From positions 33,343 through 97,342 of the forward strand of contig JAIRXF010000017.1 of the NCBI GenBank assembly GCA_031268405.1: a stretch of DNA of 64,000 bases, given 5' to 3'. Origin of the DNA: Oscillospiraceae bacterium (GTDB lineage Bacteria > Bacillota > Clostridia > Oscillospirales > Acutalibacteraceae). The notes beneath the pieces were generated by a model that saw nothing but the letters and a program-made list of their open reading frames with translations, searched no databases and had not been told where the DNA came from. A program made the position numbers and the translations under genes. Below are positions 45,529 through 54,957 of the stretch, in pieces. The first letter of the stretch is position 1. Each line of letters begins with the position of its first letter.

Positions 45529-46059
45529 TCAATCAGCGAAATTTTCATTGTAAATATACATACACTTACGTATCATCTCCATTGCACTATTTGCTCCGCT
45601 TATTTTTTCAACCTGTGTAATTTTACCTTCAAGTGCTTTATATACACTAAAGAAATGAGCCATCTCGTCGAAAATTTGTTTTGGTAAGTGTTCCATGCTT
45701 TTATATTCATTATAATTCGGATCGTCAAACGCTATTGAAATAATTTTTTGATCTTTTTCTCCGCCGTCTGTCATATCTATTACTCCTATTGGATAACACC
45801 TCACCAGAGTAAGTGGCAATATGGGTTGAGAGCATAATATTAAAGCATCGAGCGGATCACCATCATATGCTAAAGTACGTGGTATAAAGCCATAGTTGGC
45901 GGGGTAGTGAGTGGAAGTGTAGAGGATTCTATCTAAACTCAAAAGACCTGTATCTTTGTCGAGTTCGTATTTAGTTTTACTGTCTTTAGTTATTTCAACA
46001 ACTACAATAAAATCTTCTGCTGTTATTCTTCCGGGTTCAATATCGTGCCAAATATTCAT
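45529..46059 (-). CDS. ppa: Inorganic pyrophosphatase, family I
   Basis: The 176-residue soluble enzyme hydrolyses pyrophosphate. Metal-binding signatures are YPANYGFIPRTLAYDGDPLD and the later DMTDGGEKDQKII. It heads an operon with lspA and rluD, behind a consensus promoter. Start is ATG behind AAAGGGG. Confidence 0.94.
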   Translation of the reverse strand: MNIWHDIEPGRITAEDFIVVVEITKDSKTKYELDKDTGLLSLDRILYTSTHYPANYGFIPRTLAYDGDPLDALILCSQPILPLTLVRCYPIGVIDMTDGGEKDQKIISIAFDDPNYNEYKSMEHLPKQIFDEMAHFFSVYKALEGKITQVEKISGANSAMEMIRKCMYIYNENFAD

Positions 46060-46109
46060 ATTTGAACCCCTTTTCTATAAAAATTGAATTAAACAAATCT
46101 ACTACATTA

Positions 46110-46139
46110 ATTTTAGCTTACAATGTGAATTTGTGTCAA
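46110..46139 (-). promoter_or_regulatory. Promoter of the ppa-lspA-rluD operon
   Basis: On the minus strand a perfect TTGACA (46134-46139), an 18-base spacer and TAAAAT (46110-46115) lie about 50 bases before ppa. Confidence 0.7.
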
Positions 46140-46542
46140 GGGTACAATTGCGTTATTAAAACATCGAACTTTTGATTTTAAAACAGCAAATTAAATTACA
46201 ATTTAGATAAGCAATTGTGAATTATTTAATCAACCTAGTTATTTTTAATTTTATGAAAAGTCAAACGTTAAATTTTCAGTGTAAAAAAATTTCAAGGTAT
46301 AAATATTTGTTTGAATTATATAATTGTTAGTTAATTAATTTCAAAGTATTGTGCCTATTTTAAATGTTAATCGGCTATATGAGTAACACTTGCAAACAAA
46401 ATAGAATAATTTGTTTTAATAGTGCATTTGAATTTTTACCTTTATTTAGTCAAGGTTTGGGTTATTGATTTTTGCAATTATATTATCAAAATTAGATTAA
46501 TTGTTTTAAATATCTTATGAAATCCGATGAGGTGCTGGTTTT
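46140..46542. other. Gap between divergent ppa and aspartokinase
   Basis: About 400 AT-rich bases; apart from the ppa promoter at its left end I see no gene or RNA structure. Confidence 0.35.
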
Positions 46543-47268
46543 ATGGGTTTGGTGGTTCAAAAATTTGGCGGCAGTTCTGTTTGCAATGCGCAGCGATTGT
46601 TTGCTGTTGCAGACATAATTACCAAAAAATACAAAGAAGACAACGATGTTGTTGTTGTGGTTTCAGCACAAGGAAAAACCACAGATGAGCTAATTAAAAA
46701 AGCGGAAGCAATAAACAAATGCGGTTCAAGGCGAGAAATGGATGTTTTGTTGTCTGTTGGAGAACAAATTTCTGTTGCTTTATTAGCACTTGCAATACAA
46801 AAACTCGGTTTTCCGGCTGTTTCTTTGCTTGGATGGCAAGCGGGATTTAAAACGGACTCAAATTACGGTTGTGCTAAAATAAAAAAACTCCCTGCAAACA
46901 GAATAATACAAGAAATAAAAAAGAACAACATTGCGGTGGTTGCGGGATTTCAGGGGATAAACAAACTTTGTGATATTACCACTTTTGAAAGAGGTGGTTC
47001 TGATATAAGCGCAGTTGCTTTGGCTGTAGTTGTTGGCGCAGATGCTTGTCAAATTTATACTGATGTAGATGGCGTATATGACGCAAATCCCAAAATTTTT
47101 CCAAATGCCAGTAAATTTGATGAGATTTCTTACGACGATATGCTAAATTTGTCTTTATCTGGAGCTAAAGTTTTAAATTATCAATCGGTAGAAATGGCAA
47201 AAAAATATAAGGTGAAACTAGAGGTGTTGTCGAGTTTTAAAAATGTTCCTGGTACCATGATTACTTGA
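46543..47268 (+). CDS. Aspartokinase catalytic domain without ACT domains
   Basis: The 241-residue protein is a complete amino-acid-kinase fold of aspartokinase type: VQKFGGSSVCNAQR, LLSVGEQIS, FERGGSDISAVALAV and TDVDGVYDANPK. It ends at VPGTMIT just where other aspartokinases continue into two ACT domains, giving about 400 residues. I searched the next 100 bases and see no frameshifted ACT part. It may be feedback-insensitive, work with a separate ACT subunit, or serve a special pathway such as dipicolinate supply. The start is ATG behind GAGGTG. Confidence 0.88.
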   Translation: MGLVVQKFGGSSVCNAQRLFAVADIITKKYKEDNDVVVVVSAQGKTTDELIKKAEAINKCGSRREMDVLLSVGEQISVALLALAIQKLGFPAVSLLGWQAGFKTDSNYGCAKIKKLPANRIIQEIKKNNIAVVAGFQGINKLCDITTFERGGSDISAVALAVVVGADACQIYTDVDGVYDANPKIFPNASKFDEISYDDMLNLSLSGAKVLNYQSVEMAKKYKVKLEVLSSFKNVPGTMIT

Positions 47269-47344
47269 GAAATTAAAATAGTAAATTTTATTGTTATTTG
47301 AAGCACGAAAACTATGTTTGATCTTTACAAAACGGTTGTAAAAT

Positions 47345-47420
47345 TGGTGGAAGTGAGGGGAGTCGAACCCCTGACCTCTTGCATGCGAAGCAAGCGCTCT
47401 CCCAACTGAGCTACACCCCC
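47345..47420 (-). tRNA. tRNA-Ala (anticodon CGC)
   Basis: Minus strand. Acceptor GGGGGTG pairs with CACTTCC, giving the G3-U70 pair typical of alanine tRNAs, and CCA is encoded. The anticodon loop TTCGCAT gives CGC, reading GCG. Confidence 0.94.
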
Positions 47421-47552
47421 ATAAAGTTTCACCTTGGTGTTTTAGTGCGCCAAAGAAGAACAGTCAAATCTAACTTTAATTCATTGCGTTGCAAATATAT
47501 TATGAGAAATCTTTTGCGCGCCGGTGATTTGTTTTAACTTTTTTCTAGAGTG

Positions 47553-50159
47553 TTATAATTTTGTTTCATACCAAGTTTTTCCCGAAGTTAATTTTGTAAC
47601 AAGATCCACCTTGAGTTTCGCCGCGGATTCCATTTCTTCTTGTAGAATTTTTGATGTTATTTCAGCTTCATCTTCTCGTGATTGTATTATAAGTTCGTCG
47701 TGTACTTGCAAAATAAGTTTTGATTCTAATTTTTTATTTCTCATACGATCAACAACTCGTATCATAGCTATTTTAATAATATCTGCAGCGCTGCCTTGAA
47801 TTGGCATATTCATTGCGACTCTTTCTCCAAAAGATCTCAAATTAAAGTTTGAAGAAAAAAGTTCCGGCAAATATCTTCTCCGACCAAAAATCGTTTCTAC
47901 AAAACCATTATCTCTTGCTTTTTTTATGGTTTTCTTTAAATATATTTTTATATCGGGATAATGCTCAAAGTATTTATTTATATAATCTCCAGCCTTTTTA
48001 ACTGTAACCCCAATATCCTTAGAAAGAGAGAAAGCACTTATTCCATAAACTATCCCAAAGTTCACCGCTTTTGCGTGTTGCCGCATTGCGTCCGTGACCA
48101 TTTCTACGGGAATATCGAAAATTTCAGATGCCGTTGCCGCGTGAATATCTTCACCGGATTTAAATGATTCTATCATATTTTCATCATTTGCAATGTGTGC
48201 CAATATTCTGAGTTCTATTTGAGAGTAATCGGCATCTATCAAAATGTGGCCGTCTTGTGCGCGGAAAAATTTTCTTAATTCTCTTCCAGCATCAGTTCTT
48301 ACGGGCACGTTTTGCAAATTGGGGTCAGATGAACTCAATCTTCCTGTGCGAGTTTCGGTTTGATTAAAAACGGTATGTATGCGCCCGTCTTTTTTTGTAA
48401 GCTTTAACACAGAATCACAGTAAGTAGATTTTATTTTTGAAAGAGCTCTAAATTTAATAATTTTTTTAACTATCGGATGAGAAACACTTAATTTATCCAA
48501 TACCTCTGCACTGGTGGAATACCCGCGTTTGTTGTACCTTCCGTGTGGTAGAGACAGCGATTCAAACAACGCTGATCCGAGTTGTTTTGGTGACTGTATG
48601 TTGAACGAATACCCTAAAGATTGAAAAATTTCTTCTTGAATTTCTAATATTTTTTTCTCCAGAATCTTAGAATATTCAATTATTCCTTGTTTGTCTATAA
48701 AAAATCCTGAATTTTCCATAGTGGCCAGGACTCTGGATAAGGGGATTTCAATATTTTGCAAAAGCTTAGTTTGCGAACATTCTTTTATTTTTTCCGATAT
48801 ATTATCAACTATTTTAGAAAATTCTATCACCTTTTTGATTAATACAGCGTCGGACTTTGAAAAATCGTCACCTTCGCCCTCACAAACCTGAATGTCCCCA
48901 TATTCTAATGCTAGATTTTCAATATCGTAAGTTTTAGCTGCTGGGTTTAGCAAATAAGCTGCAAGAAATGTATCGAAAACAAAATTATTTGAACCTATTT
49001 TATGTTTTTCTAAATAAAAAAACAGACTTTTTGCGTCATGAGTACGTTTTGCTATTTTAGTATCTTCTGAAAAGTTTTTAAGAAAATTCAAAAATCCAGG
49101 ATTATTTTTTGCGACGATCACTTTGCTTTCAATGGAAAATGCTATTGTAGTAACTTTTTTATTTATATATGAACATATAAAATCAGCTTTTTTATTTGTT
49201 TTGAGTATTGATAAAAGTTCTTTTAAATCTTCTTGATAAATTATTTTTACATCCTTAAAATCAAGAGATTTACTGTCTTTTTTACCCAAAATTCCGTCGT
49301 CAATTTTTTTTATCAACGAAAACAATTCTAAGTCAGTCATTAATTCTCTTGATTTTTTATAATTTATCTCCCCACGAATATAGTCATTTGCGCTTCGGTT
49401 AATGGGAACATCTTTGCGTATTTCACCAAGCATATAACTTAAGTAGGCACTTTCTTTACCTTCAACTAATTTTATTCTTACGCTATCTTTTATATATTCA
49501 GAATCTATGTTTTCATAAATGTTATCAAGCGTTTCAAATCTTTCAATTAAATTGTCGGCATTTTTTTTACCTATACCAACAACTCCAGGAATATTGTCAG
49601 AAGTATCACCCCTTAATGCTTTAACATCTATAAGTTGTTTGGGTGAAAATCCAAATTCTTGCTTGATTTTTTGCTTATCGTACAAAACAACCGACGGCCT
49701 ACCGCTTTTAGTGGCTGTGATTCTAACACTGGTGTTATCAGAAACCAACTGCAAAGCGTCTTTATCGCCGGTTGCAATAATACACTCGTTGCCATCTTCT
49801 TCGCATGCCGAGGCTAATGTGCCAAAAATGTCGTCAGCTTCAAAACCCTCACACTCAACCATACGATAACCCATGTAACCAAGAAGTTCTTTGAGTATTG
49901 GAAGTTGAGACAAAAGCTCCAAAGGCATACCTTTTCTGCCTGCTTTATATTCCTCATAAGCTTTGTGGCGAAATGTTTTTGCAGGGGTGTCAAACGCAAT
50001 AGCTATTGCGTCAGGGATTATCTCTTTTTTTAATTTTTCCAGCATAGTAAGAAAACCGTATATCGCATTTGTATAGGTTCCATTCTTAGTGGTTAAGAGT
50101 TTAATCCCATAAAACGCGCGATTCAAAATACTATTACCATCTAGTACAAGTAACTTCAT
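47553..50159 (-). CDS. polA: DNA polymerase I
   Basis: The 868-residue enzyme starts at the ATG in KMKLLVLDGN behind TTTGGAGCG; the frame opens 13 codons earlier. The N-terminal 5'-3' nuclease domain is intact (KLLVLDGNSILNRAFYG, DDIFGTLA, LRGDTSDNIPGVVGIGKK). The middle 3'-5' exonuclease-like domain has lost its carboxylates (IAFSIES in place of FDxE), as in Bacillus and Taq enzymes, so proofreading is unlikely. The polymerase domain has DADYSQIELRILAH, KAVNFGIVYG and QVHDELI. It removes RNA primers and fills gaps. Confidence 0.97.
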   Translation of the reverse strand: MKLLVLDGNSILNRAFYGIKLLTTKNGTYTNAIYGFLTMLEKLKKEIIPDAIAIAFDTPAKTFRHKAYEEYKAGRKGMPLELLSQLPILKELLGYMGYRMVECEGFEADDIFGTLASACEEDGNECIIATGDKDALQLVSDNTSVRITATKSGRPSVVLYDKQKIKQEFGFSPKQLIDVKALRGDTSDNIPGVVGIGKKNADNLIERFETLDNIYENIDSEYIKDSVRIKLVEGKESAYLSYMLGEIRKDVPINRSANDYIRGEINYKKSRELMTDLELFSLIKKIDDGILGKKDSKSLDFKDVKIIYQEDLKELLSILKTNKKADFICSYINKKVTTIAFSIESKVIVAKNNPGFLNFLKNFSEDTKIAKRTHDAKSLFFYLEKHKIGSNNFVFDTFLAAYLLNPAAKTYDIENLALEYGDIQVCEGEGDDFSKSDAVLIKKVIEFSKIVDNISEKIKECSQTKLLQNIEIPLSRVLATMENSGFFIDKQGIIEYSKILEKKILEIQEEIFQSLGYSFNIQSPKQLGSALFESLSLPHGRYNKRGYSTSAEVLDKLSVSHPIVKKIIKFRALSKIKSTYCDSVLKLTKKDGRIHTVFNQTETRTGRLSSSDPNLQNVPVRTDAGRELRKFFRAQDGHILIDADYSQIELRILAHIANDENMIESFKSGEDIHAATASEIFDIPVEMVTDAMRQHAKAVNFGIVYGISAFSLSKDIGVTVKKAGDYINKYFEHYPDIKIYLKKTIKKARDNGFVETIFGRRRYLPELFSSNFNLRSFGERVAMNMPIQGSAADIIKIAMIRVVDRMRNKKLESKLILQVHDELIIQSREDEAEITSKILQEEMESAAKLKVDLVTKLTSGKTWYETKL

Positions 50160-50414
50160 TTTTCGCTCCAAACTATAAAAGTTAATTAGCTTCAACAACG
50201 AACTTTTAGCAAATATTCATCTTGTACAACAACACCATAGATAGACCTCATTCTTTTCATTATAGCACTTGCTTACAAAAAGTTCAAAATCTTCTTTTTA
50301 GGAAAACTGCAAATTGCATCAACCAATTCTAAATTTAAATATTGAATTTTTAAACAAGAAGTGTTAGCATGAAGCATGGCGAGGTTGGAGGCACGAGTGT
50401 TGTTCGTATGTTTC

Positions 50415-50490
50415 GAGGTGTAGCTCAGTTTGGTAGAGTACTTGGTTTGGGACCAAGAAGCCGCAGGTTCGAGCCCTGTCACCTCGACCA
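50415..50490 (+). tRNA. tRNA-Pro (anticodon TGG)
   Basis: Acceptor CGAGGTG pairs exactly with CACCTCG and CCA is encoded. The anticodon loop TTTGGGA gives TGG. It is followed by a terminator. Confidence 0.95.
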
Positions 50491-50507
50491 TAAAAATTTA
50501 AAATCAT

Positions 50508-50543
50508 AACAAAAGCTTAGCGTTTTGCGTTAAGTTTTTTTGT
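50508..50543 (+). terminator. Terminator of tRNA-Pro
   Basis: CTTAGCG and CGTTAAG pair with one G-T wobble around a short T-rich loop, flanked by A's on the left and a seven-T run on the right. Confidence 0.7.
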
Positions 50544-50559
50544 TGTGTGTTTTTGCTGT

Positions 50560-50588
50560 TTGCAAATATAAAAATGTAGTGTTAAAAT
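50560..50588 (+). promoter_or_regulatory. Promoter of the secreted metallopeptidase
   Basis: TTGCAA (50560-50565), 17 bases and TAAAAT (50583-50588). The predicted transcript has a leader of about 110 bases. Confidence 0.5.
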
Positions 50589-50615
50589 CAGCAGCGATCA
50601 ATATAATATTTCGAT

Positions 50616-50624
50616 GAAAGGAGG
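50616..50624 (+). promoter_or_regulatory. Stand-alone Shine-Dalgarno (STAB-SD-like) in mRNA leader
   Basis: GAAAGGAGG, followed by TGA, is fully complementary to the end of 16S rRNA but lies about 80 bases before the gene's own start and its separate site AAGGAAGGGG. Only 6- and 10-codon frames are near it. It sits about 20 bases after the expected transcript start, like the mRNA-stabilising elements of Bacillus cry genes. Confidence 0.5.
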
Positions 50625-50703
50625 TGAAATTTAAAATTCCCAAGAGATTAGTTTAGTCTTGTTGCAGTAAAAACACACTGAACATTAAGGAAGGGGTTTT
50701 AAA

Positions 50704-52047
50704 ATGAATTTTAAGATATTTTTAGCGAGTGCATTAGCTTGTGGTCAAATTGTTGGAGGTTCTGGTTTGATTGCACGTGCTTTTGATCCAAAAGCTTATT
50801 ATGAACAAATTGGAGAAGAACTTACTCAAGAAGAAAAAGATGGTGTTGCCCGTTTTCATTCACTAAGTAGATTTCATGCGTGGTTAGGGTTTAAAAGTGT
50901 TCTTCAAATGGAAGAAGATTTGGTTAATGGCAAACAAATTTTTTCCGATGAAAAAGAAAATGAAGAATTTAGAGAAGCTTTGTGCAATATGAGAAAGTTG
51001 TGTGGGAAGGATTGGAGGTATTCGTTTCAAGAGTTTTCTGTGCTTTTTGATAAAAAAATAATAGAGAAACTTCGAAGCGAAAATCAACAAATTGACGAAT
51101 CTATAAAAGAAACTGAGGATATTTTTGAAAAGACAAAAACTTTTGTTGTTGAAGACCTTGCGAATAACTCTGGTTTGAGCGCCGGCAATAAAGAAGTTCT
51201 TATAGAAAGTGTTAAGAATGTTAAACTTATTATACCAGGAGTAACGCAGGATAAAATTTTTACCTTTGAAAATTGCTACACGAACGTTATGAATCTGAAA
51301 TCTGAAGAGAATTCCGAATTAGCAGAAGATGAGATAAAGTGCAGGGAGAGTTGGTTGAAAAATGATCCTGTTATGAGTAGGAGTGAATTTCAAATATTTA
51401 ATCCGGATATTTTTTATTTGCAAAAACAGAATATAATTGTTATTCAGCCAGGCACAATTATACTTCAATTTTTAGAGAAAAATCCAGGAAATAAAAGAGA
51501 TATGCATTGTTTTATTGCTCAGGCTATTGCTCATGAGTTTTGTCACCTCATAGACAGTGCATCTCCGTATTACCATTTATCTTGTGAGTTCGTTAAGCGT
51601 CCCGAGATTATTTTGGAAGGACAGCTTGAAATTGATGAATCTTCTTTTGTCTCAAGAATTAAAGAAGAAGGTGGATTTTTTGAAATTCGAGATTTGGAAT
51701 ACTATAAAAAAAGATTTGAAAAAATAAGAGAATACTTTGATAATCTAAGAACGGGTGTGAATTTGTCACAAGAAGGTGAAGAAGAAAGAGAAATGAGGAT
51801 CTATGGTTGGCTTGTACAACACGAGACATCTGCTGATATTTTTGGTACAAAAATCGCCGAAAAAGTTTTGAATTTTGAGGGTGTAAGTAGAGATGAAATT
51901 ATTAAAGCTGTAGTTAAGTATGCGTTTGACTTTATCTGCCCCTTAGATTCAATAAAACCAGAATTTTGCTCTTATCCGGTTGGGCCTTATAGATTTTTGG
52001 CTGCGAATGATCTTATAGATGAAATAGATAAAGACTATCAAAACTAA
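50704..52047 (+). CDS. Secreted gluzincin metallopeptidase, M13-like
   Basis: The 447-residue protein has a signal peptide (about residues 1-26) and no other membrane segment. The zinc motif HEFCH is at 277-281 in IAQAIAHEFCHLID. The third ligand is probably Glu374 in HETSADIFG, an ExxxD pattern like that of M13 (neprilysin-type) enzymes. The first 250 residues are charged and helical with no family I recognise, far shorter than the lid domain of classic M13 proteins of about 650 residues. The leader carries a promoter and a stabilising-type Shine-Dalgarno, suggesting strong expression. Substrate unknown; action outside the membrane is expected. Confidence 0.7.
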   Translation: MNFKIFLASALACGQIVGGSGLIARAFDPKAYYEQIGEELTQEEKDGVARFHSLSRFHAWLGFKSVLQMEEDLVNGKQIFSDEKENEEFREALCNMRKLCGKDWRYSFQEFSVLFDKKIIEKLRSENQQIDESIKETEDIFEKTKTFVVEDLANNSGLSAGNKEVLIESVKNVKLIIPGVTQDKIFTFENCYTNVMNLKSEENSELAEDEIKCRESWLKNDPVMSRSEFQIFNPDIFYLQKQNIIVIQPGTIILQFLEKNPGNKRDMHCFIAQAIAHEFCHLIDSASPYYHLSCEFVKRPEIILEGQLEIDESSFVSRIKEEGGFFEIRDLEYYKKRFEKIREYFDNLRTGVNLSQEGEEEREMRIYGWLVQHETSADIFGTKIAEKVLNFEGVSRDEIIKAVVKYAFDFICPLDSIKPEFCSYPVGPYRFLAANDLIDEIDKDYQN

Positions 52048-52090
52048 ACATCATTGAAAAGCATTAACAATGCTGATGTAAAATTATTTG

Positions 52091-52119
52091 TGCGCGCGTG
52101 ATACAAATTCACGCGCGCA
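52091..52119 (+). terminator. GC-only hairpin after the metallopeptidase gene
   Basis: TGCGCGCGTG (52091-52100) pairs perfectly with CACGCGCGCA (52110-52119) around a nine-base AT loop. It lies 44 bases after the stop. No T-run follows, so it may act as a 3' barrier rather than a classic terminator. Confidence 0.5.
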
Positions 52120-52576
52120 ACTGATTGATTTATAAACACTTTTAATTATAACGCAAGAGCATGCACTTAATTTTTATAATGATATAAATTATATAAAAAA
52201 CAAAATTTCTTGCGAATTGTGAGGTGAGTAGTTTTTTATCTTTGCGCGTACGATTGGTTTAAATTAAAAACATTATGAGAAGTTCAATCGAATCTTTATA
52301 TTATTTTTTAAAATTTGCAAGAAACTTTTTAATGATTTTTGTGATTTGTTCATGTTTTGCAAATAAAAACGCAACAAATTACTGAAATTATCAATTTTTA
52401 TACATAAAAATACTAAAAATTTTTTCACAAAGCGACAAATTATTTTGCTGGATTGATTGTAAAATAAAATTACGTTGTTAAATTTTTATATATTTTCAAT
52501 AAAAATTCTATATGTTAAGCCTAATTTTTTAGTAAAATTATATTAAATTTTCAAATGAAGATCTTTAGAAAAAGAA
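52120..52576. other. Gap before spoIIE
   Basis: About 450 AT-rich bases with no gene. It should contain the sporulation-controlled promoter of spoIIE, but I see no convincing Spo0A box pair. Confidence 0.4.
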
Positions 52577-54928
52577 ATGGTGGTGAAAATTTTGGCTCAA
52601 CTCAATGTTGCAAGAACAAATGAAGCGAAAGATTTTGGATTTGAAATTCCGAGCGCTTTAAAATCTCTCTTTAGACAGATTTTATATTTTTGTATGGGTA
52701 TTGTAATTTCAAGAGGAGTAGTGTTTGACAAATATTCACCATTTGGAACAGCAATGATGGCGAGTGTTCCTTACAGAAAAATGTGGGCACTTTTATGCGG
52801 TGAAATTTTTGGCTATATGTTATCAGATGGTGGCAATGTGCAATATATAGCCGCTTTGATTGCAATTATATCGATGCGATGGGCTCTTAATGATTTGGAG
52901 AAAATAAAAAACAGCTTATTCTACGCACCTGTTGTAACTTTTATTCCAACAGTTTCTATAGCCATAGTAATGAACTCGGTGGATGGATTTTCATTTTCGG
53001 GTTTAATAGCAATTGCAATTGAATCGATGATTTCGTCAGTTAGCGCTTATTTTTTCTCTCAAACAGTTCTTTTAGCCTCAGGTAAACAAAAATTTAAAGC
53101 ACTAACACAACAACAACTGGCGTGTTGCGCCATGACGGGCTGCATCTTAATAATGTCGCTCTCGGTGTTTTGTGTTGGTGACATTTCAATAGGAAGAATA
53201 CTTGCCATAGCAGCGATTTTGTTTTTCTCATACTATTTGGGAATAACGGGCGGGAGCATATCTGGAATAGGAGCCGGAATTGTGTTTAGTTTGTCATCTC
53301 AGAATTCTTCATATATATCTGGCGCATATGCTTTTGGGGGAATGATATCGGGAATCTTAGCATCCATGGGAAGATGGGCTATTTCTATTGCGTTTTTAAC
53401 ATCACATTTAATAATTTCACTTCAAACAAACGATGCAAACATTATTGTTCAAGGCGTGTATGAAGTCGTGGGTGGAGCGACGATATTTTTGTTGATTCCC
53501 AAACAATATGCCGAGCGATTTTCAAAAATGCTTATAAAGCCTCCAGAACAAAATGGTTTCGCGCAAGATACTCAAAATAATATTTCCTCGCGACTTCAAC
53601 TTGCATCGGATGCTATTTCCTCAGTTGCTGATTGTGTGAGTAAAGTTTCTGAAAAGCTTTTAAAACTTAGTAAAAAAGAAGACATAATCAATAGCTACAC
53701 TACTTCTATTCATGAAATTTGTGATTGTTGTAATTTAAAAAGTCTTTGTTGGAATGAATATACTCACGATACATTGGATTCTTTTGAAAAAGCACGAATT
53801 ATAGCAGAAAAGAAAAAAGTAATAGATGAAAACGATTTTACAGAAAGTTTTAAGCAAAGATGCAGAAAAATTAAAAAAGTTATAGACAGAATAAATATAT
53901 TTTGCGAAGAACAAATAGAAAAAAATAAAGCACACGAGCGTATATTGGAGATAAAAAAATCTGTTTCAGAAGAGTTTTCGTCGCTTTCTGAGATTTTATC
54001 CAAATTATCGAGTGAATTTAATCAGTCAATTACAACCAACGATGCGATTGCCTCGGAAATATTGACGGCATTAAACAAAGAAAATATAGAAACAAAAAAT
54101 ACGAGTTGCATTGTAGGTGAAAATAACAGAATATTCATCAGTATGGAAATCTACAATGAGGCTGATAGTGTGATTAAAAAGCCACACGTGAAGAAGGTAA
54201 TTGAAAAAATTTGCGGTAAAGAGCTCGATGAATTTTGTTTGGAAACAATTGAGGATAAAACAATAGTAAGAATTGCTGAAAAACCAATTTTTCAAACCAA
54301 AATAAATTCATTCCAACATGTGTGTAGAGATGGCACTTTATGTGGCGATAATCTTACTTATTTTAATAATGGTTCTGGAAAAATAATTGTTATGTTGAGT
54401 GATGGAATGGGCACAGGGGGCAGGGCAGCTGTTGATAGCGCCATGGCTTCTTCCATATTGATAAAATTAATAAAAGCGGGAATGGGTTTTGACTCAGCTA
54501 TTAAATTTGCAAATTTTGCAATGATTTCTAAATCCGAAGACGAGTCTTTGGCCACCTTGGATGTAGCATGCATAGATCTTTTTACGGGGGAAGTGGAATT
54601 TATGAAAGCTGGAGCACCTTTTAGCTTGATTCGGAAAAAATCCAAAATAAAAAAACTCGACATAGAGTCTTTGCCCATAGGAATTCTTCCCGAAGCAAAA
54701 TTTGTTAAAGAAAATACAAGATTAGAGAACGACGATTTGATTTTGATGTTTTCAGACGGAGCAATCTCATCCGAAGATAATTGGCTTGAAAATGAGCTTT
54801 CTTCATTGAAGGAAAGTGACGTTAAAGCATTTTCCAATCGCATAGTAAATGAGGCAAAAAATCGACAAAAATACGGATACGATGACGATATAACAGCAAT
54901 AACAATACACATATTGAAAAATAAATAA
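52577..54928 (+). CDS. spoIIE: Stage II sporulation protein E phosphatase
   Basis: The 783-residue protein has about ten membrane helices in residues 25-320, a central helical region (330-560) for FtsZ contact and oligomerisation, and a C-terminal PP2C-type phosphatase with IIVMLSDGMGTGGRAA, the signature DVACIDLFTGEVEFMKAGAP and LILMFSDGA. SpoIIE dephosphorylates SpoIIAA to activate sigma-F in the forespore. This shows that the organism can form endospores or did so recently. The start is ATG 52577, or TTG 52592 behind GGTGGTGA. Confidence 0.95.
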   Translation: MVVKILAQLNVARTNEAKDFGFEIPSALKSLFRQILYFCMGIVISRGVVFDKYSPFGTAMMASVPYRKMWALLCGEIFGYMLSDGGNVQYIAALIAIISMRWALNDLEKIKNSLFYAPVVTFIPTVSIAIVMNSVDGFSFSGLIAIAIESMISSVSAYFFSQTVLLASGKQKFKALTQQQLACCAMTGCILIMSLSVFCVGDISIGRILAIAAILFFSYYLGITGGSISGIGAGIVFSLSSQNSSYISGAYAFGGMISGILASMGRWAISIAFLTSHLIISLQTNDANIIVQGVYEVVGGATIFLLIPKQYAERFSKMLIKPPEQNGFAQDTQNNISSRLQLASDAISSVADCVSKVSEKLLKLSKKEDIINSYTTSIHEICDCCNLKSLCWNEYTHDTLDSFEKARIIAEKKKVIDENDFTESFKQRCRKIKKVIDRINIFCEEQIEKNKAHERILEIKKSVSEEFSSLSEILSKLSSEFNQSITTNDAIASEILTALNKENIETKNTSCIVGENNRIFISMEIYNEADSVIKKPHVKKVIEKICGKELDEFCLETIEDKTIVRIAEKPIFQTKINSFQHVCRDGTLCGDNLTYFNNGSGKIIVMLSDGMGTGGRAAVDSAMASSILIKLIKAGMGFDSAIKFANFAMISKSEDESLATLDVACIDLFTGEVEFMKAGAPFSLIRKKSKIKKLDIESLPIGILPEAKFVKENTRLENDDLILMFSDGAISSEDNWLENELSSLKESDVKAFSNRIVNEAKNRQKYGYDDDITAITIHILKNK

Positions 54929-54957
54929 TTTTAATTTTATCTGAAGGGGTGATGTAA

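Noticed and set aside
52420..52440. Spo0A box upstream of spoIIE
   Set aside because: Only one site with five of seven matches (TGTCGCT on the minus strand) is seen; the expected pair with fixed spacing is missing.
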